This document shows, in pieces, positions 1 through 7,031 of a stretch of 37,095 bases of DNA. The DNA is from a virus. The first letter of the stretch is position 1; every line of letters starts with the position of its first letter. The notes under the pieces are model-generated. The model worked only from the letters and a program-made list of their open reading frames with translations, was not told where the DNA came from and made no database searches. Where the stretch lies: positions 1 to 37,095 of the IMG/VR virus record IMGVR_UViG_3300025120_012043, one strand, 5' to 3'. The position numbers and the translations under genes are program-made.

Positions 1-53
1 ATATTATATCTAAACTTTGCATTGTATCCGCATTGATCATAATCAATACCCAT
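1..53 (-). CDS. possible 5' end of a gene leaving the window
   Basis: An ATG on the minus strand at 53-51 opens a frame with no stop for 17 codons to the window edge (begins MGIDYDQCGY). It lies 7 nt downstream of the speD-like stop, which fits the packed minus-strand operon. A weak AAGG precedes the ATG at very short distance. Too short to recognise; it may be the next operon gene or chance. Confidence 0.3.
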   Translation of the reverse strand, partial: MGIDYDQCGYNAKFRYN

Positions 54-60
54 GCCTTGA

Positions 61-444
61 TCAAGACTGTTCGTGTAATCGGTACTCACGGTCAAAAACT
101 TTGTGTTCAATTGAAATAGGATCAAATTGTTGTAATGCTTTTATTACTACATCAGTGTCTAAAGACGAACAGGTGTATACATCTAATTGTATTAGAGCAG
201 GATCTAGTTCATCCCATACGTGCATAGCAATATGACTTGTTTCAATAATCCCAGCGATTGTGAGTCCTGAATTTCCAGGGGTATCAACATAGCCGCAGAT
301 AGGATTGTGGGCAACATCTAATTTTTTCATGCCGATGTCTTTAACTAGTTTATTCCACCATGCGACAGCATCGTCTGGTTGCATAGGAGGATTGTTACAT
401 TCTGTTCTTATAATGATATGTTTGTGTTGAATTGCTTGATGCAT
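61..444 (-). CDS. speD: SpeD-like pyruvoyl-dependent decarboxylase (S-adenosylmethionine decarboxylase family)
   Basis: 127 aa, the size of the short bacterial/archaeal (class 1b) AdoMetDC proenzyme. This family self-cleaves before a serine to form a pyruvoyl group and supplies decarboxylated SAM for spermidine synthesis. The core is recognisable: GLTIAGIIETSHIAMHVW around residues 60-77, with the presumed pyruvoyl Ser at S70, His at H75, and a downstream Cys (C92, in DVYTC). Oddly, the residue before the cleaved Ser is Thr, where the usual proenzyme has Glu (ESH). SpeD homologues are known in marine T4-like phages. Some SpeD relatives have become arginine or ornithine decarboxylases, so the substrate is not certain. 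Confidence 0.85.
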   Translation of the reverse strand: MHQAIQHKHIIIRTECNNPPMQPDDAVAWWNKLVKDIGMKKLDVAHNPICGYVDTPGNSGLTIAGIIETSHIAMHVWDELDPALIQLDVYTCSSLDTDVVIKALQQFDPISIEHKVFDREYRLHEQS

Positions 445-455
445 AATGTACGTAT

Positions 456-1448
456 TTAATTGCCTATAGAATTAATCCACCTCTTTAAGAACGCATCCGG
501 TTCTTTGTTTAAGTATTTTTCTTTGAGTAATTTTTGGTTATGAAGAGTATCATCAACTGTTGCTTGAAAAAATTGTTGTGGTGTGTGCGTATCTAGTATT
601 TCTTGTAGTTCTTTTATTGCTAGACCAATTCGAATTAAGTCATCTTGTTCGTTGTCGTAATCATGATTGATCACATTGTCATACACTTTAAATCCACAGT
701 CACGCAATGTTTGTACATATTTGTAACCAGCAATATAGATAGCAGGGATACCAACACTCATTGGACGTATTGCTTTTTCTGTGATAAAAATCAAGTTGTC
801 TACATATGCTTCACTGACTAATTCTATCATAACATCATTGTATAACGGTGTATTGGTAATATGTCCCTTGTATGTTTCATTATGTTTTTCTCCGGTATCA
901 GCGAAAAGATCTTGTTCGATCAAATCAGGCACATCAAATTTACGTTGGTGATACACAACATTGCCTTTGTTGATCAAATGTCGATGATGCAAAGTTAATA
1001 ATGTGTGGTCACGATGTTCTCTATGATTATTCATGAGACACACAAACTTAGAAACAGAAGCATTTGGAGTTTGTGGTGAAATTATTTCTCCTGAAAATTC
1101 TGCTACAAAGTTGCCTGGTATTGCATAAGACTGATCAACACGATTGTCTATATCGTTTTGTATGAAGCCGTCAGTATACCAAAATAAGTTTTTATGTTGT
1201 AGTATAGTTTTGCCTAAATCATTACTGTTCACAAGATGCCTATAAATTAAACAAGCGTCACAGAATGGTGCAACATACACTTCATTAGCATCTAACAAGG
1301 TATGTAATTGTTTATAAGCATTACCAGAGATGTCAGCATTATCATCTGCTATTTTAGTAAAATGTCTTGGGGAAATAATAATTTTTTCATTCTTAGATAA
1401 AAAAAAGTTGTCTGTGCCTGTGTGTAAAACTTGTGAATCAATTATCAT
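456..1448 (-). CDS. glycosyltransferase-like protein (C-terminal TEK..P motif)
   Basis: 330 aa, no signal peptide or membrane segment. Residues about 221-241 carry the pattern FITEKAIRPMSVGIPAIYIAG followed by LRDCGFKVYDN. The two plus-strand genes at 6117 and 7025 carry the same pattern (ITEK..KP....PF.V.G, then a GFETFDDE-type segment). This block resembles the nucleotide-sugar binding end of GT-B glycosyltransferases, including fucosyltransferase-like phage proteins. The assignment is by motif only, and donor and acceptor are unknown. The start overlaps the upstream 54-aa gene by 11 nt, suggesting translational coupling. Confidence 0.5.
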   Translation of the reverse strand: MIIDSQVLHTGTDNFFLSKNEKIIISPRHFTKIADDNADISGNAYKQLHTLLDANEVYVAPFCDACLIYRHLVNSNDLGKTILQHKNLFWYTDGFIQNDIDNRVDQSYAIPGNFVAEFSGEIISPQTPNASVSKFVCLMNNHREHRDHTLLTLHHRHLINKGNVVYHQRKFDVPDLIEQDLFADTGEKHNETYKGHITNTPLYNDVMIELVSEAYVDNLIFITEKAIRPMSVGIPAIYIAGYKYVQTLRDCGFKVYDNVINHDYDNEQDDLIRIGLAIKELQEILDTHTPQQFFQATVDDTLHNQKLLKEKYLNKEPDAFLKRWINSIGN

Positions 1449-1602
1449 CTTTGTGTTTCAATCTTTTTGTTCTTTCTTGTTTTTGCCGTTTGCTTTCGTC
1501 TAGAGATAGATTTAATAATTTTTCTTCATCGGCCCAATATTCGTCAAATGTTTTGTCACCTATCTCTCTACCATAAACGTCTTTTTGTTTTTGTTTTTTC
1601 AT
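1438..1602 (-). CDS. small charged hypothetical protein (54 aa)
   Basis: ATG at 1602, TGA at 1440-1438; the start overlaps the previous gene's TGA as ATGA. The protein is very rich in Lys and Gln at both ends, with a central KTFDEYWADEEKLLNLS stretch that looks helical. Its end overlaps the following glycosyltransferase-like gene by 11 nt. The exact start/stop overlaps on both sides are the main support for coding. No family recognised. Confidence 0.6.
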   Translation of the reverse strand: MKKQKQKDVYGREIGDKTFDEYWADEEKLLNLSLDESKRQKQERTKRLKHKDDN

Positions 1603-1742
1603 TTTTCTTTGTCAATACGTTCTAGAAATTGTTTAGTAGTTTCTGGTGAAAGTCTTTTTCCTTTTTTGTTTTTACCAAAAATTGAATTATAATTCTCTCT
1701 AAACTTTTTAGTTGGTAAATGTGTTCCATCCTTAATTGCCAT
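1599..1742 (-). CDS. small basic hypothetical protein (47 aa)
   Basis: ATG at 1742 and TGA at 1601-1599, sharing ATGA with the next gene and overlapping the upstream 80-aa gene by 11 nt. The peptide (MAIKDGTHLPTKKF...FLERIDKEK) is basic and soluble. The overlap pattern matches the rest of this operon. Function unknown. Confidence 0.55.
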   Translation of the reverse strand: MAIKDGTHLPTKKFRENYNSIFGKNKKGKRLSPETTKQFLERIDKEK

Positions 1743-1974
1743 TTTTTTGCTCCTGATATTTTACGGCCGCATCTATGCGTTTGCGTTCCACAAATTTTTC
1801 CTTTATAAATTCTGCACCATGAAACTTGCCATCATATGCAACCCACATTTCATGCAGTTCGATATTTACTGACTCATCGTTGAACCAATGTACAAGTTCT
1901 ATTGGATCATCTGTCTTAAACAATTCACGATAGGTGTCAACATGATGTATGGTAAAATATTTTTTCTTTGCCAT
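1732..1974 (-). CDS. hypothetical protein (80 aa)
   Basis: A small soluble protein with aromatic, acidic segments (ELVHWFNDESVNIELHEMW) and a basic C-terminal helix. Its ATG abuts the stop of the MazG-like gene (ATTAC junction at 1972-1976), so the two are probably translated from one message. No domain recognised. Confidence 0.65.
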   Translation of the reverse strand: MAKKKYFTIHHVDTYRELFKTDDPIELVHWFNDESVNIELHEMWVAYDGKFHGAEFIKEKFVERKRIDAAVKYQEQKNGN

Positions 1975-2312
1975 TACATTCTGTTTGTTGGTATTGGATT
2001 GGTGGTGGTGGTTGTTTCTTCTTTAACAAATATTCCATCTACCATTTTACCTTTTCTGTCTTTTATATCGTTGTATGCTTTTTCTAAACATTCTTCTATA
2101 GACAAATTGTTTCTTGCCATTATGTTTATCATTACAACCATCATGTCGCCTAGGTCATCAGCAATCAACATTTCATGACTGTCTTTGCACACATGGTCAC
2201 TCAGTTCCCCAAGTTCTTGCAATAGTTTCAACACCTGATCCTTGTCTGTGCTACCTTCAAGTAGATTGCGATCTTTGTGCCATTGTATTATTTTGTCAAC
2301 GATGTTCTGCAT
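1974..2312 (-). CDS. mazG: MazG-like nucleotide pyrophosphohydrolase
   Basis: 112 aa, one all-alpha NTP-PPase (MazG/dUTPase) domain. Visible hallmarks are LLQELGELSDHV (first metal-binding helix, QELGE), then ADDLGDMMVVMINIM (second acidic DD..D motif) and the terminal YNDIKDRKGKMVDG that closes this fold. MazG proteins hydrolyse NTPs or dNTPs to monophosphates. Phage copies are thought to sanitise or rebalance nucleotide pools or lower the host alarmone response. The start overlaps the end of sufE by 25 nt. The C-terminal Thr-rich tail (ETTTTTTNP) is outside the domain. Confidence 0.82.
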   Translation of the reverse strand: MQNIVDKIIQWHKDRNLLEGSTDKDQVLKLLQELGELSDHVCKDSHEMLIADDLGDMMVVMINIMARNNLSIEECLEKAYNDIKDRKGKMVDGIFVKEETTTTTNPIPTNRM

Positions 2313-2728
2313 TGTTCAGCATACTCCTTTATTTTTTTAATCATGTTGTAGGCTCCATTGCGTCTGTTCACAGACAGTATGTTACCAAAGTTTAATTCTT
2401 CTGTGACATCTCTGGTGTTGTTAGTGACCTGCCATGGTACCCATCCTCCGTATATATCACATAAAACTTTTACTACACCTTTTGTTATAACTGCATCTGA
2501 ATCACACATAAACTGCAATATGCCATCTTTGAATTTAGGTACAAGCCATACTTGACTAACACATCCTGATACTTTGAATTCATCGATCCTAAACTCTTCC
2601 GGAAATACATTACCAACCTCACCTTGTTCCATCAGATAAGAATATCGTTCTAACGGATCTTCAAATATATCTAATGTCTCTTTGTAATGATCAATTTTTT
2701 CATCTATCGTCATATTCATATAAAGCAC
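2288..2728 (-). CDS. sufE: SufE-like sulfur acceptor (Fe-S cluster assembly)
   Basis: 146 aa, close to full family length. It matches SufE: RYSYLMEQG, then VSGCVSQVWL with the sulfur-accepting Cys at C56, then DSDAVITKGVVKVLCDIYGG. SufE takes persulfide from the cysteine desulfurase SufS and stimulates it, feeding the SUF scaffold. The start shown overlaps the upstream zinc-finger gene by 29 nt. An internal ATG at 2713 (MTIDEKIDHY) reduces this to 14 nt and may be the true start. Lies in an operon with a CHCC zinc-finger protein and near a ferredoxin, so an Fe-S role is coherent. Confidence 0.88.
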   Translation of the reverse strand: MLYMNMTIDEKIDHYKETLDIFEDPLERYSYLMEQGEVGNVFPEEFRIDEFKVSGCVSQVWLVPKFKDGILQFMCDSDAVITKGVVKVLCDIYGGWVPWQVTNNTRDVTEELNFGNILSVNRRNGAYNMIKKIKEYAEQCRTSLTK

Positions 2729-2864
2729 TGCAATATGGACATACCATTTCAGTCTCCTCCTCTTTCATTGTTAGATATATTAATGGATGACCATCAGACG
2801 GATTCATGCCTTCGGCAATTAAACCATCGCAAGTGAACGTTCTTGAATTTGTTTTAAGTTTCAT
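2700..2864 (-). CDS. CHCC-type zinc-finger protein (NDUFS6-like), 54 aa
   Basis: ATG at 2864, TGA at 2702-2700; the start shares ATGA with the upstream gene. The Zn ligands fit the zf-CHCC pattern: C12-DG, then GHPLIYL with H26, then VCPYC with C42 and C45. This fold is found in the NDUFS6 accessory subunit of respiratory complex I and in small alphaproteobacterial proteins. The C-terminal codons overlap the start of sufE. The phage function is unknown; its place beside SufE and near a ferredoxin suggests Fe-S or respiratory chain involvement. Confidence 0.75.
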   Translation of the reverse strand: MKLKTNSRTFTCDGLIAEGMNPSDGHPLIYLTMKEEETEMVCPYCSALYEYDDR

Positions 2865-3535
2865 TCTATGCCTGCTTCCCTCAATGTGTTTGTTACAAAG
2901 TCTTTATCTTCATCACGTTTTTTAAATGTACGTTTCCACCATTCTGGATCTATTATTTCATATATGATTTTAATTTGATCGTCATGCATAATAGTTAACA
3001 TGTCTTTGCCCGTTTCACTATTGAGTAATACCCATGGAGATATTCTACCATTAGTAATCATCTGTGTTACTCGATTTAAATTTACATATTTAAAAAAGTC
3101 TTCTATTCTTGCATCTTCTTGTTCTGCCCATTCTCCCATTGCTATGATTGTTCTGTTCAATGCTTGTGGTACTGGTTCTGTTCTAATTATTTGTTTAATA
3201 TATGCATCCACAGTGCCTTGCTTTGGCCAAGAATCTATTCTTATTTTTGATGTACACAGCCAGTCAATAAAAGCACCTATCTCTATAGGCGTGTTGCCTG
3301 TAATAAACTCTGCTGTTTTTATGAATGCTCTATAATACTGTGACTGTGTAAAGTCTGTAAACTGTTTTGGTTTTTGATTTGAAAAGTTCATTTCATAAAA
3401 TCTACGAAAGATTTCAAATGCTAACACATGAACTTTGTTATCTCTTTGCGACCAACGTCTCTTAGGCTCACACATATGCACATCTATTGTTTTTTGTCGT
3501 GCGAAAGATTTATTGCAGTACTCACAAGTTGGCAT
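2861..3535 (-). CDS. zinc-finger-containing conserved phage protein
   Basis: 224 aa. The N-terminus (CEYCNKSFARQKTIDVHMC, residues 4-22) is a C2H2/C2HC-like finger: C4-x2-C7, then H20 and C22. The rest is soluble, mixed alpha/beta and rich in Trp and charged residues, with no catalytic motif I recognise. Proteins of this build occur in T4-like marine phages without assigned function. The finger suggests nucleic-acid or protein binding. It is translationally coupled to the downstream CHCC protein by ATGA. Confidence 0.65.
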   Translation of the reverse strand: MPTCEYCNKSFARQKTIDVHMCEPKRRWSQRDNKVHVLAFEIFRRFYEMNFSNQKPKQFTDFTQSQYYRAFIKTAEFITGNTPIEIGAFIDWLCTSKIRIDSWPKQGTVDAYIKQIIRTEPVPQALNRTIIAMGEWAEQEDARIEDFFKYVNLNRVTQMITNGRISPWVLLNSETGKDMLTIMHDDQIKIIYEIIDPEWWKRTFKKRDEDKDFVTNTLREAGIE

Positions 3536-3540
3536 AATGT

Positions 3541-3738
3541 TTATTTTAACATCTTTTCTACGTTCTTGTAAAATGTATAATCACCTCCTATAAACAATAG
3601 TAGCATTAAAAATGTAGATGGCATTACTCCTGCAAATATCATCAGGAAACCAACAAGAAAAATTTGTTGTTGTATATGGTAAAATATGTAGGCTTTAACT
3701 AATCTTGGTGGTACAGCATAAGATAGATAATCAGTCAC
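3541..3738 (-). CDS. small membrane protein (65 aa)
   Basis: About two hydrophobic segments (IFLVGFLMIFAGVMP and TFLMLLLFIGG), with a short soluble N-terminus and a Lys-rich C-terminus. Start overlaps the end of thyX by 8 nt. Probably inserts in the host inner membrane; role unknown. Confidence 0.65.
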   Translation of the reverse strand: MTDYLSYAVPPRLVKAYIFYHIQQQIFLVGFLMIFAGVMPSTFLMLLLFIGGDYTFYKNVEKMLK

Positions 3739-4396
3739 TGATCAATTCCTCTGCCATTGGAAATATATCTGCAATAACTTCAGCACAGGCATGAGCAATA
3801 TCCATGTGTTCTTTTTGTGTGCCGTGTCCGCCACGCAGTTCTATGTAATGAATCCAACTTCTTAATGTGCCATTCATGTACAATCTAGTTTTGGTCAGTC
3901 CTTCTGGCAAAACTGCTCTGGCTTGTTCTTTTGCAATGCCTTTACTGAGTGCATTGTCATATGTTGTCTTTGCTATTTCTATTATGTGTTTTTGCTGAGC
4001 ATCCCACCACATTTGCAATTCCATGTCTGCAACTGGTATAGAATTTTGTCTATTTTTTGGATCTTGCAATCTTGCTTCTCTTACTTCAAACGTGTCGTCC
4101 ATGTCTTGTGGATTTGCATATCGCTGTGAAAATTCTTGAAACGAAAACGATCTGTGTCTAACAATTTGATGTGCTATATCTCTTGTGGTGTTGATTTCTA
4201 AACAAGCAGAAACCATTTCAAGTGGCGACCAATGTTGATGTTTTATCAAATACCTGATCAGTTTCTCTGATGTCTCTGTGTTTGTTTGATTACTAGGATT
4301 GCTTACTCTCGCACAGTAAGCCACCATCTCAGTTACATCCATGTTAGTTTCAAATGATTGTGGTAGTTGCGAGTATGATATTAGTTTTGCTATCAA
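3731..4396 (-). CDS. thyX: flavin-dependent thymidylate synthase ThyX
   Basis: 221 aa, normal ThyX length. The signature RHR-x7-S is complete at residues 80-90 (RHRSFSFQEFS), followed by QRY. The C-terminal block with ARAVLPEGL and LRSWIHYIELRG is also typical. ThyX makes dTMP from dUMP using methylene-THF, FAD and NADPH, and supplies thymidine for an AT-rich phage genome. Its start shares ATGA with the next upstream gene. SAR11 and many marine phages use ThyX rather than ThyA. Confidence 0.95.
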   Translation of the reverse strand: MIAKLISYSQLPQSFETNMDVTEMVAYCARVSNPSNQTNTETSEKLIRYLIKHQHWSPLEMVSACLEINTTRDIAHQIVRHRSFSFQEFSQRYANPQDMDDTFEVREARLQDPKNRQNSIPVADMELQMWWDAQQKHIIEIAKTTYDNALSKGIAKEQARAVLPEGLTKTRLYMNGTLRSWIHYIELRGGHGTQKEHMDIAHACAEVIADIFPMAEELISD

Positions 4397-4647
4397 TGTT
4401 TGCTCCCAGAGTGCATCTCTTGAACTTGGTCAGTCAACTCATACATAGTGTCACAGAATTGTTTATATTCATCATCTGAAAGCGACGTCTTGTATAATCT
4501 CAAGGCCGCGTTAAGCATACTAGCCCCGATGATCATTGCATTGTATTTGTTAATCCAATCCAGTGTTTGCGACCAAACTATTTCGTTTGCTTCTACTATA
4601 AGTTCTTTATCATCTAGATCTAGATCAAATTCAAGTTGATCACTCAT
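4393..4647 (-). CDS. hypothetical protein (84 aa)
   Basis: A longer frame opens at 4716, but the start is placed at the internal ATG at 4647 (MSDQLEFDLDLDDKEL). That ATG shares ATGA with the stop of the 31-aa membrane peptide upstream, and the extra N-terminal residues would overlap that gene. The N-terminus is acidic, followed by helical segments (ASMLNAALRLYKTSL). It contains no recognisable domain. Confidence 0.65.
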   Translation of the reverse strand: MSDQLEFDLDLDDKELIVEANEIVWSQTLDWINKYNAMIIGASMLNAALRLYKTSLSDDEYKQFCDTMYELTDQVQEMHSGSKH

Positions 4648-4739
4648 AATACTATCCACCCTTTGACTAATGCTATTAAAAGACCAATGAATGGCATGAA
4701 ACCAAGTAAGAACCAAATCAATCGTTCTTTATTACTCAT
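4644..4739 (-). CDS. single-pass membrane micropeptide (31 aa)
   Basis: ATG at 4739, TGA at 4646-4644. The peptide starts MSNKERLIW, then a single hydrophobic helix (FLLGFMPFIGLLIALV) and a short KGW tail. It overlaps the upstream 92-aa membrane protein by 8 nt and the downstream gene by ATGA. The perfect overlaps and a clean transmembrane helix favour a real gene. Function unknown. Confidence 0.55.
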   Translation of the reverse strand: MSNKERLIWFLLGFMPFIGLLIALVKGWIVL

Positions 4740-5010
4740 GTTCGCCGCCTAGGCCTCTTGTAAGAATACCATCAACTTTTTGTGTCTGTAATTGTTTGAA
4801 ATAAATTGCTGTGAGGCAAGTCATTGCTAAAAACAAAGCATGAGCCAATGCAGATATACCGAATGCGTAGATACTTTCAATAATGTAAAGGCCAAACACT
4901 GCTGACCACATCCATGCTAATATCTGCATAGACATAAACTTTACTTGGAATGGAAGATCTTTGAGTGCATTGACTCTGTCGTCCATAATTGAATTCCATT
5001 GTTCTTTCAT
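4732..5010 (-). CDS. small membrane protein (92 aa)
   Basis: Two predicted membrane helices (about residues 30-50 and 52-70), a charged N-terminus and a hydrophilic tail. A strong Shine-Dalgarno (AAGGAGA) lies 5 nt upstream of the ATG, and a consensus promoter precedes it at 5034-5061. It is thus the first gene of an early transcript running toward thyX. No family recognised. Confidence 0.7.
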   Translation of the reverse strand: MKEQWNSIMDDRVNALKDLPFQVKFMSMQILAWMWSAVFGLYIIESIYAFGISALAHALFLAMTCLTAIYFKQLQTQKVDGILTRGLGGEHE

Positions 5011-5033
5011 ATAAATCTCCTTGTTAAAACTAT

Positions 5034-5061
5034 ATTATACTACAAATACCACAGTTGTCAA
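5034..5061 (-). promoter_or_regulatory. sigma70 promoter TTGACA-N16-TATAAT
   Basis: On the minus strand, TTGACA (5061-5056) and TATAAT (5039-5034) are both perfect consensus, separated by 16 nt. The -35 box overlaps the TGA of the ferredoxin gene, so it is buried in the end of the upstream gene. Expected start near 5027, giving a leader that contains the AAGGAGA site of the 92-aa gene. Confidence 0.8.
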
Positions 5062-5396
5062 TCAGCAGTATAATCATTACCGTCAAATAAATCTGTTTTG
5101 TCTGCAATTTTACTTGCTTCTTCATGACCCGGCATAGGATCTTTTTGATCTACAATCTGATTGTTATACCACTTCTCGGAGTATTCTTTATTGATATTTG
5201 TCCAATGCACTATACTCTCTGAGTCTGCCCGTATAGCATCTTCAGGACACTCTGGTTCACAGACACCGCAATCTATACATTCGTCTGGATTGATGACAAG
5301 CATATTTGGTCCTTCGTAGAAACAATCTACAGGACACACCGAAACACAAGTGGTATGTTTGCACATTATACATTTGTCATCAACCACATAAGTCAT
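5058..5396 (-). CDS. fdxA: 7Fe ferredoxin (3Fe-4S/4Fe-4S, FdxA type)
   Basis: 112 aa. All cluster cysteines are present: C9, C12, C17, C21, C25 and C40, C43, C46, C50. This is the spacing of Azotobacter FdI (shifted by one for the initiator Met), including the CP after C21 and C50. In that family C9, C17 and C50 hold the 3Fe-4S cluster and C21, C40, C43 and C46 the 4Fe-4S cluster. The C-terminal [12 protein letters not shown] region is typical of proteobacterial FdxA. It carries low-potential electrons; the redox partner in infected cells is unknown. Possibly host-derived. Confidence 0.93.
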   Translation of the reverse strand: MTYVVDDKCIMCKHTTCVSVCPVDCFYEGPNMLVINPDECIDCGVCEPECPEDAIRADSESIVHWTNINKEYSEKWYNNQIVDQKDPMPGHEEASKIADKTDLFDGNDYTAD

Positions 5397-5404
5397 TAGT
5401 GTAT

Positions 5405-5587
5405 TTAGATCTTCTTCCTTAAATGATCTATGTCTGAAGACACATTACGAAGATCATCTTGCATCTGTGAAAAACGCATTCTCAACATTCTCACATTCTC
5501 TCTAATTCTACCCATTAGATATGCAAGATATAACATTAAAAAAAATGTTAATGTTAATGTTGCTAGTTCGATTATTTCTGATCCCAT
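5405..5587 (-). CDS. membrane-anchored coiled-coil protein (60 aa)
   Basis: One N-terminal membrane helix ([18 protein letters not shown]) followed by a heptad-like Arg/Met/Leu-rich helix to the C-terminus. A strong AGGAGG site precedes the ATG and a consensus promoter lies at 5619-5646. Likely the first gene of the ferredoxin transcript. Role unknown; it resembles small single-pass phage proteins or Rz-like spanin parts in shape only. Confidence 0.65.
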   Translation of the reverse strand: MGSEIIELATLTLTFFLMLYLAYLMGRIRENVRMLRMRFSQMQDDLRNVSSDIDHLRKKI

Positions 5588-5618
5588 ACTAACCTCCTAC
5601 GGAAAATGGTTATAACTT

Positions 5619-5646
5619 ATTATACACTGGCGTGGTAAAATGTCAA
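5619..5646 (-). promoter_or_regulatory. sigma70 promoter TTGACA-N16-TATAAT
   Basis: Minus strand TTGACA (5646-5641) and TATAAT (5624-5619), perfect consensus with a 16-nt spacer. The -35 box overlaps the last codons of the gp62-like gene, the same arrangement as the promoter at 5034-5061. Drives the 60-aa gene and ferredoxin. Confidence 0.8.
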
Positions 5647-6089
5647 GTAATGCCGTGATCTTTTTTAAGTGCTGTAAACTCTTTGGTGCTCATGGTAATA
5701 TCTAATAAATCAAGATCTGCCTGTTTAGCAGTTGGATACAGTGCTTGTAATTCTTTCATTTTAGATTTGGTTGATCCTGTTTTCTTTTTAGGATATATCC
5801 ATTTGTGAAACAATACAAAGGTTGATCCACACATGGCACTCAATTTCCATAAGAGTCCTTTATGATTTTTTGACAGTGTCCAAAGGTGTTTGTTGATATT
5901 TTCATTTGCTTCTTCGATATAGAATTCAGTCACTGCTCTATCTTTGTGGTCAACAGATGCTGTCCATTTAAGTGTCATATATGGTGAATACAACTTTTTA
6001 TCTTCATCCGACAACTGAGCATACCAGTTTTTATTTCTGGTATCCACTGCTCTCATCATCTGTTTAATATCTAAAAATTTGCCAGCCAT
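5643..6089 (-). CDS. 62: sliding-clamp loader small subunit, T4 gp62-like
   Basis: 148 aa. The layout matches gp62 of marine T4-like phages: MMRAVDTRNKNWYAQLSDEDK, then LYSPYMTLKWTASV, then NKHLWTLSKNHKGLLWKL, HKWIYPKKK, and a C-terminal YPTAKQADLDLLDITMSTKEF helix pair. In T4, gp62 joins the gp44 ATPase to load the gp45 clamp on DNA polymerase. Identification is from remembered family patterns, not a search. The gp44 partner is not in this window. Confidence 0.72.
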   Translation of the reverse strand: MAGKFLDIKQMMRAVDTRNKNWYAQLSDEDKKLYSPYMTLKWTASVDHKDRAVTEFYIEEANENINKHLWTLSKNHKGLLWKLSAMCGSTFVLFHKWIYPKKKTGSTKSKMKELQALYPTAKQADLDLLDITMSTKEFTALKKDHGIT

Positions 6090-6107
6090 AAAATATTATA
6101 ACATAAT
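6079..6107 (+). promoter_or_regulatory. candidate promoter TTGCCA-N17-CATAAT abutting a start codon
   Basis: Plus strand TTGCCA (6079-6084) and CATAAT (6102-6107), one mismatch each, 17-nt spacer. The ATG of the plus-strand gene is at 6117, so transcription would begin within about 3 nt of it, with no room for a Shine-Dalgarno site. Moderate confidence because both boxes are imperfect in AT-rich DNA. Confidence 0.4.
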
Positions 6108-6116
6108 TACAAGCCT

Positions 6117-7031
6117 ATGCCAATCATTTCTAATCATGATCAATCTTGGAGTTCATATCAACAAGTAGAACAGATTTACAAACAGATGTCTAATGAAAAA
6201 ACGACAGTGATCGATACACAATGGATGGATCCTGATCAACTGGATGTGCATGTAATCAAGGCGTTGAATGATAATCAAAAGGTAGTAATAATGAACTGGT
6301 GGGATGAAATGAGGGGCGACTTTAGACGTGACTTATACAAAAACAAAGATGTATTGGTATTGCTGAATGAATGGGTATGGTTAAAAAACTGTGAACAAAA
6401 TTTTGCTCAGTATACATGGGACCAAGTACAACCGCAATCATTTGACAGCACCTATCTATGTTATATGTACAAAATTAAACCATGGCGGCAAGTACTGTAC
6501 AACCAATTATCAAAACACACAGGAACACTTTCTTTAGGCACACAAAGAAACTTTAACGAAACAATTACATACACCCATGGATCAAATTTAATTAATAAAA
6601 CCAACGACTTACCTCCAAGTATAGACTTATATTCATTAGGAGATATGAATGTGTGGAATAAACACTTTTTAAACATTGTGTCAGAAGGATTGCATGGAAC
6701 ATATTATCCTGTATGGATAACAGAAAAAACTTTCAAACCTATAATAGGCTGTAGACCTTTCATAGTGTACGGACATCCTGAAACTACAGAACGTTTGCAA
6801 TCCATTGGGTTTGAAACTTTTGATGATGAGTTTGATCATGAGCCACACCCTGAATTTACAGAGCATGCCAACCAAATTGGAAAAATTGTTGATACTATAA
6901 AGACACAAAATTTAAAAGTATGGTATGAAAAATTAAAACCAAAAATAAAACACAATTTTGAAAACTGGCGTACATATGCTATAATAAAACACAACGAAGC
7001 AATGAACCAAGTAAAAGAATTTATATGTTAA
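6117..7031 (+). CDS. glycosyltransferase-like protein, paralogue 1 of tandem pair
   Basis: 304 aa, homologous along its length to the next gene. Shared blocks: the N-terminus (SxxxxWxSYxxxxxxxxQ), VIMNWWDE (58-64), a WxQVQP segment (101-106), LYSLGDMNVWN and the core WITEKTFKPIIGCRPFIVYG (200-219), then GFETFDDEFD. The last block is shared with 456-1448 and resembles the C-terminal half of GT-B transferases. The N-terminal match to its paralogue supports this ATG. It starts a two-gene plus-strand unit inside minus-strand DNA. Donor and acceptor unknown. Confidence 0.55.
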   Translation: MPIISNHDQSWSSYQQVEQIYKQMSNEKTTVIDTQWMDPDQLDVHVIKALNDNQKVVIMNWWDEMRGDFRRDLYKNKDVLVLLNEWVWLKNCEQNFAQYTWDQVQPQSFDSTYLCYMYKIKPWRQVLYNQLSKHTGTLSLGTQRNFNETITYTHGSNLINKTNDLPPSIDLYSLGDMNVWNKHFLNIVSEGLHGTYYPVWITEKTFKPIIGCRPFIVYGHPETTERLQSIGFETFDDEFDHEPHPEFTEHANQIGKIVDTIKTQNLKVWYEKLKPKIKHNFENWRTYAIIKHNEAMNQVKEFIC

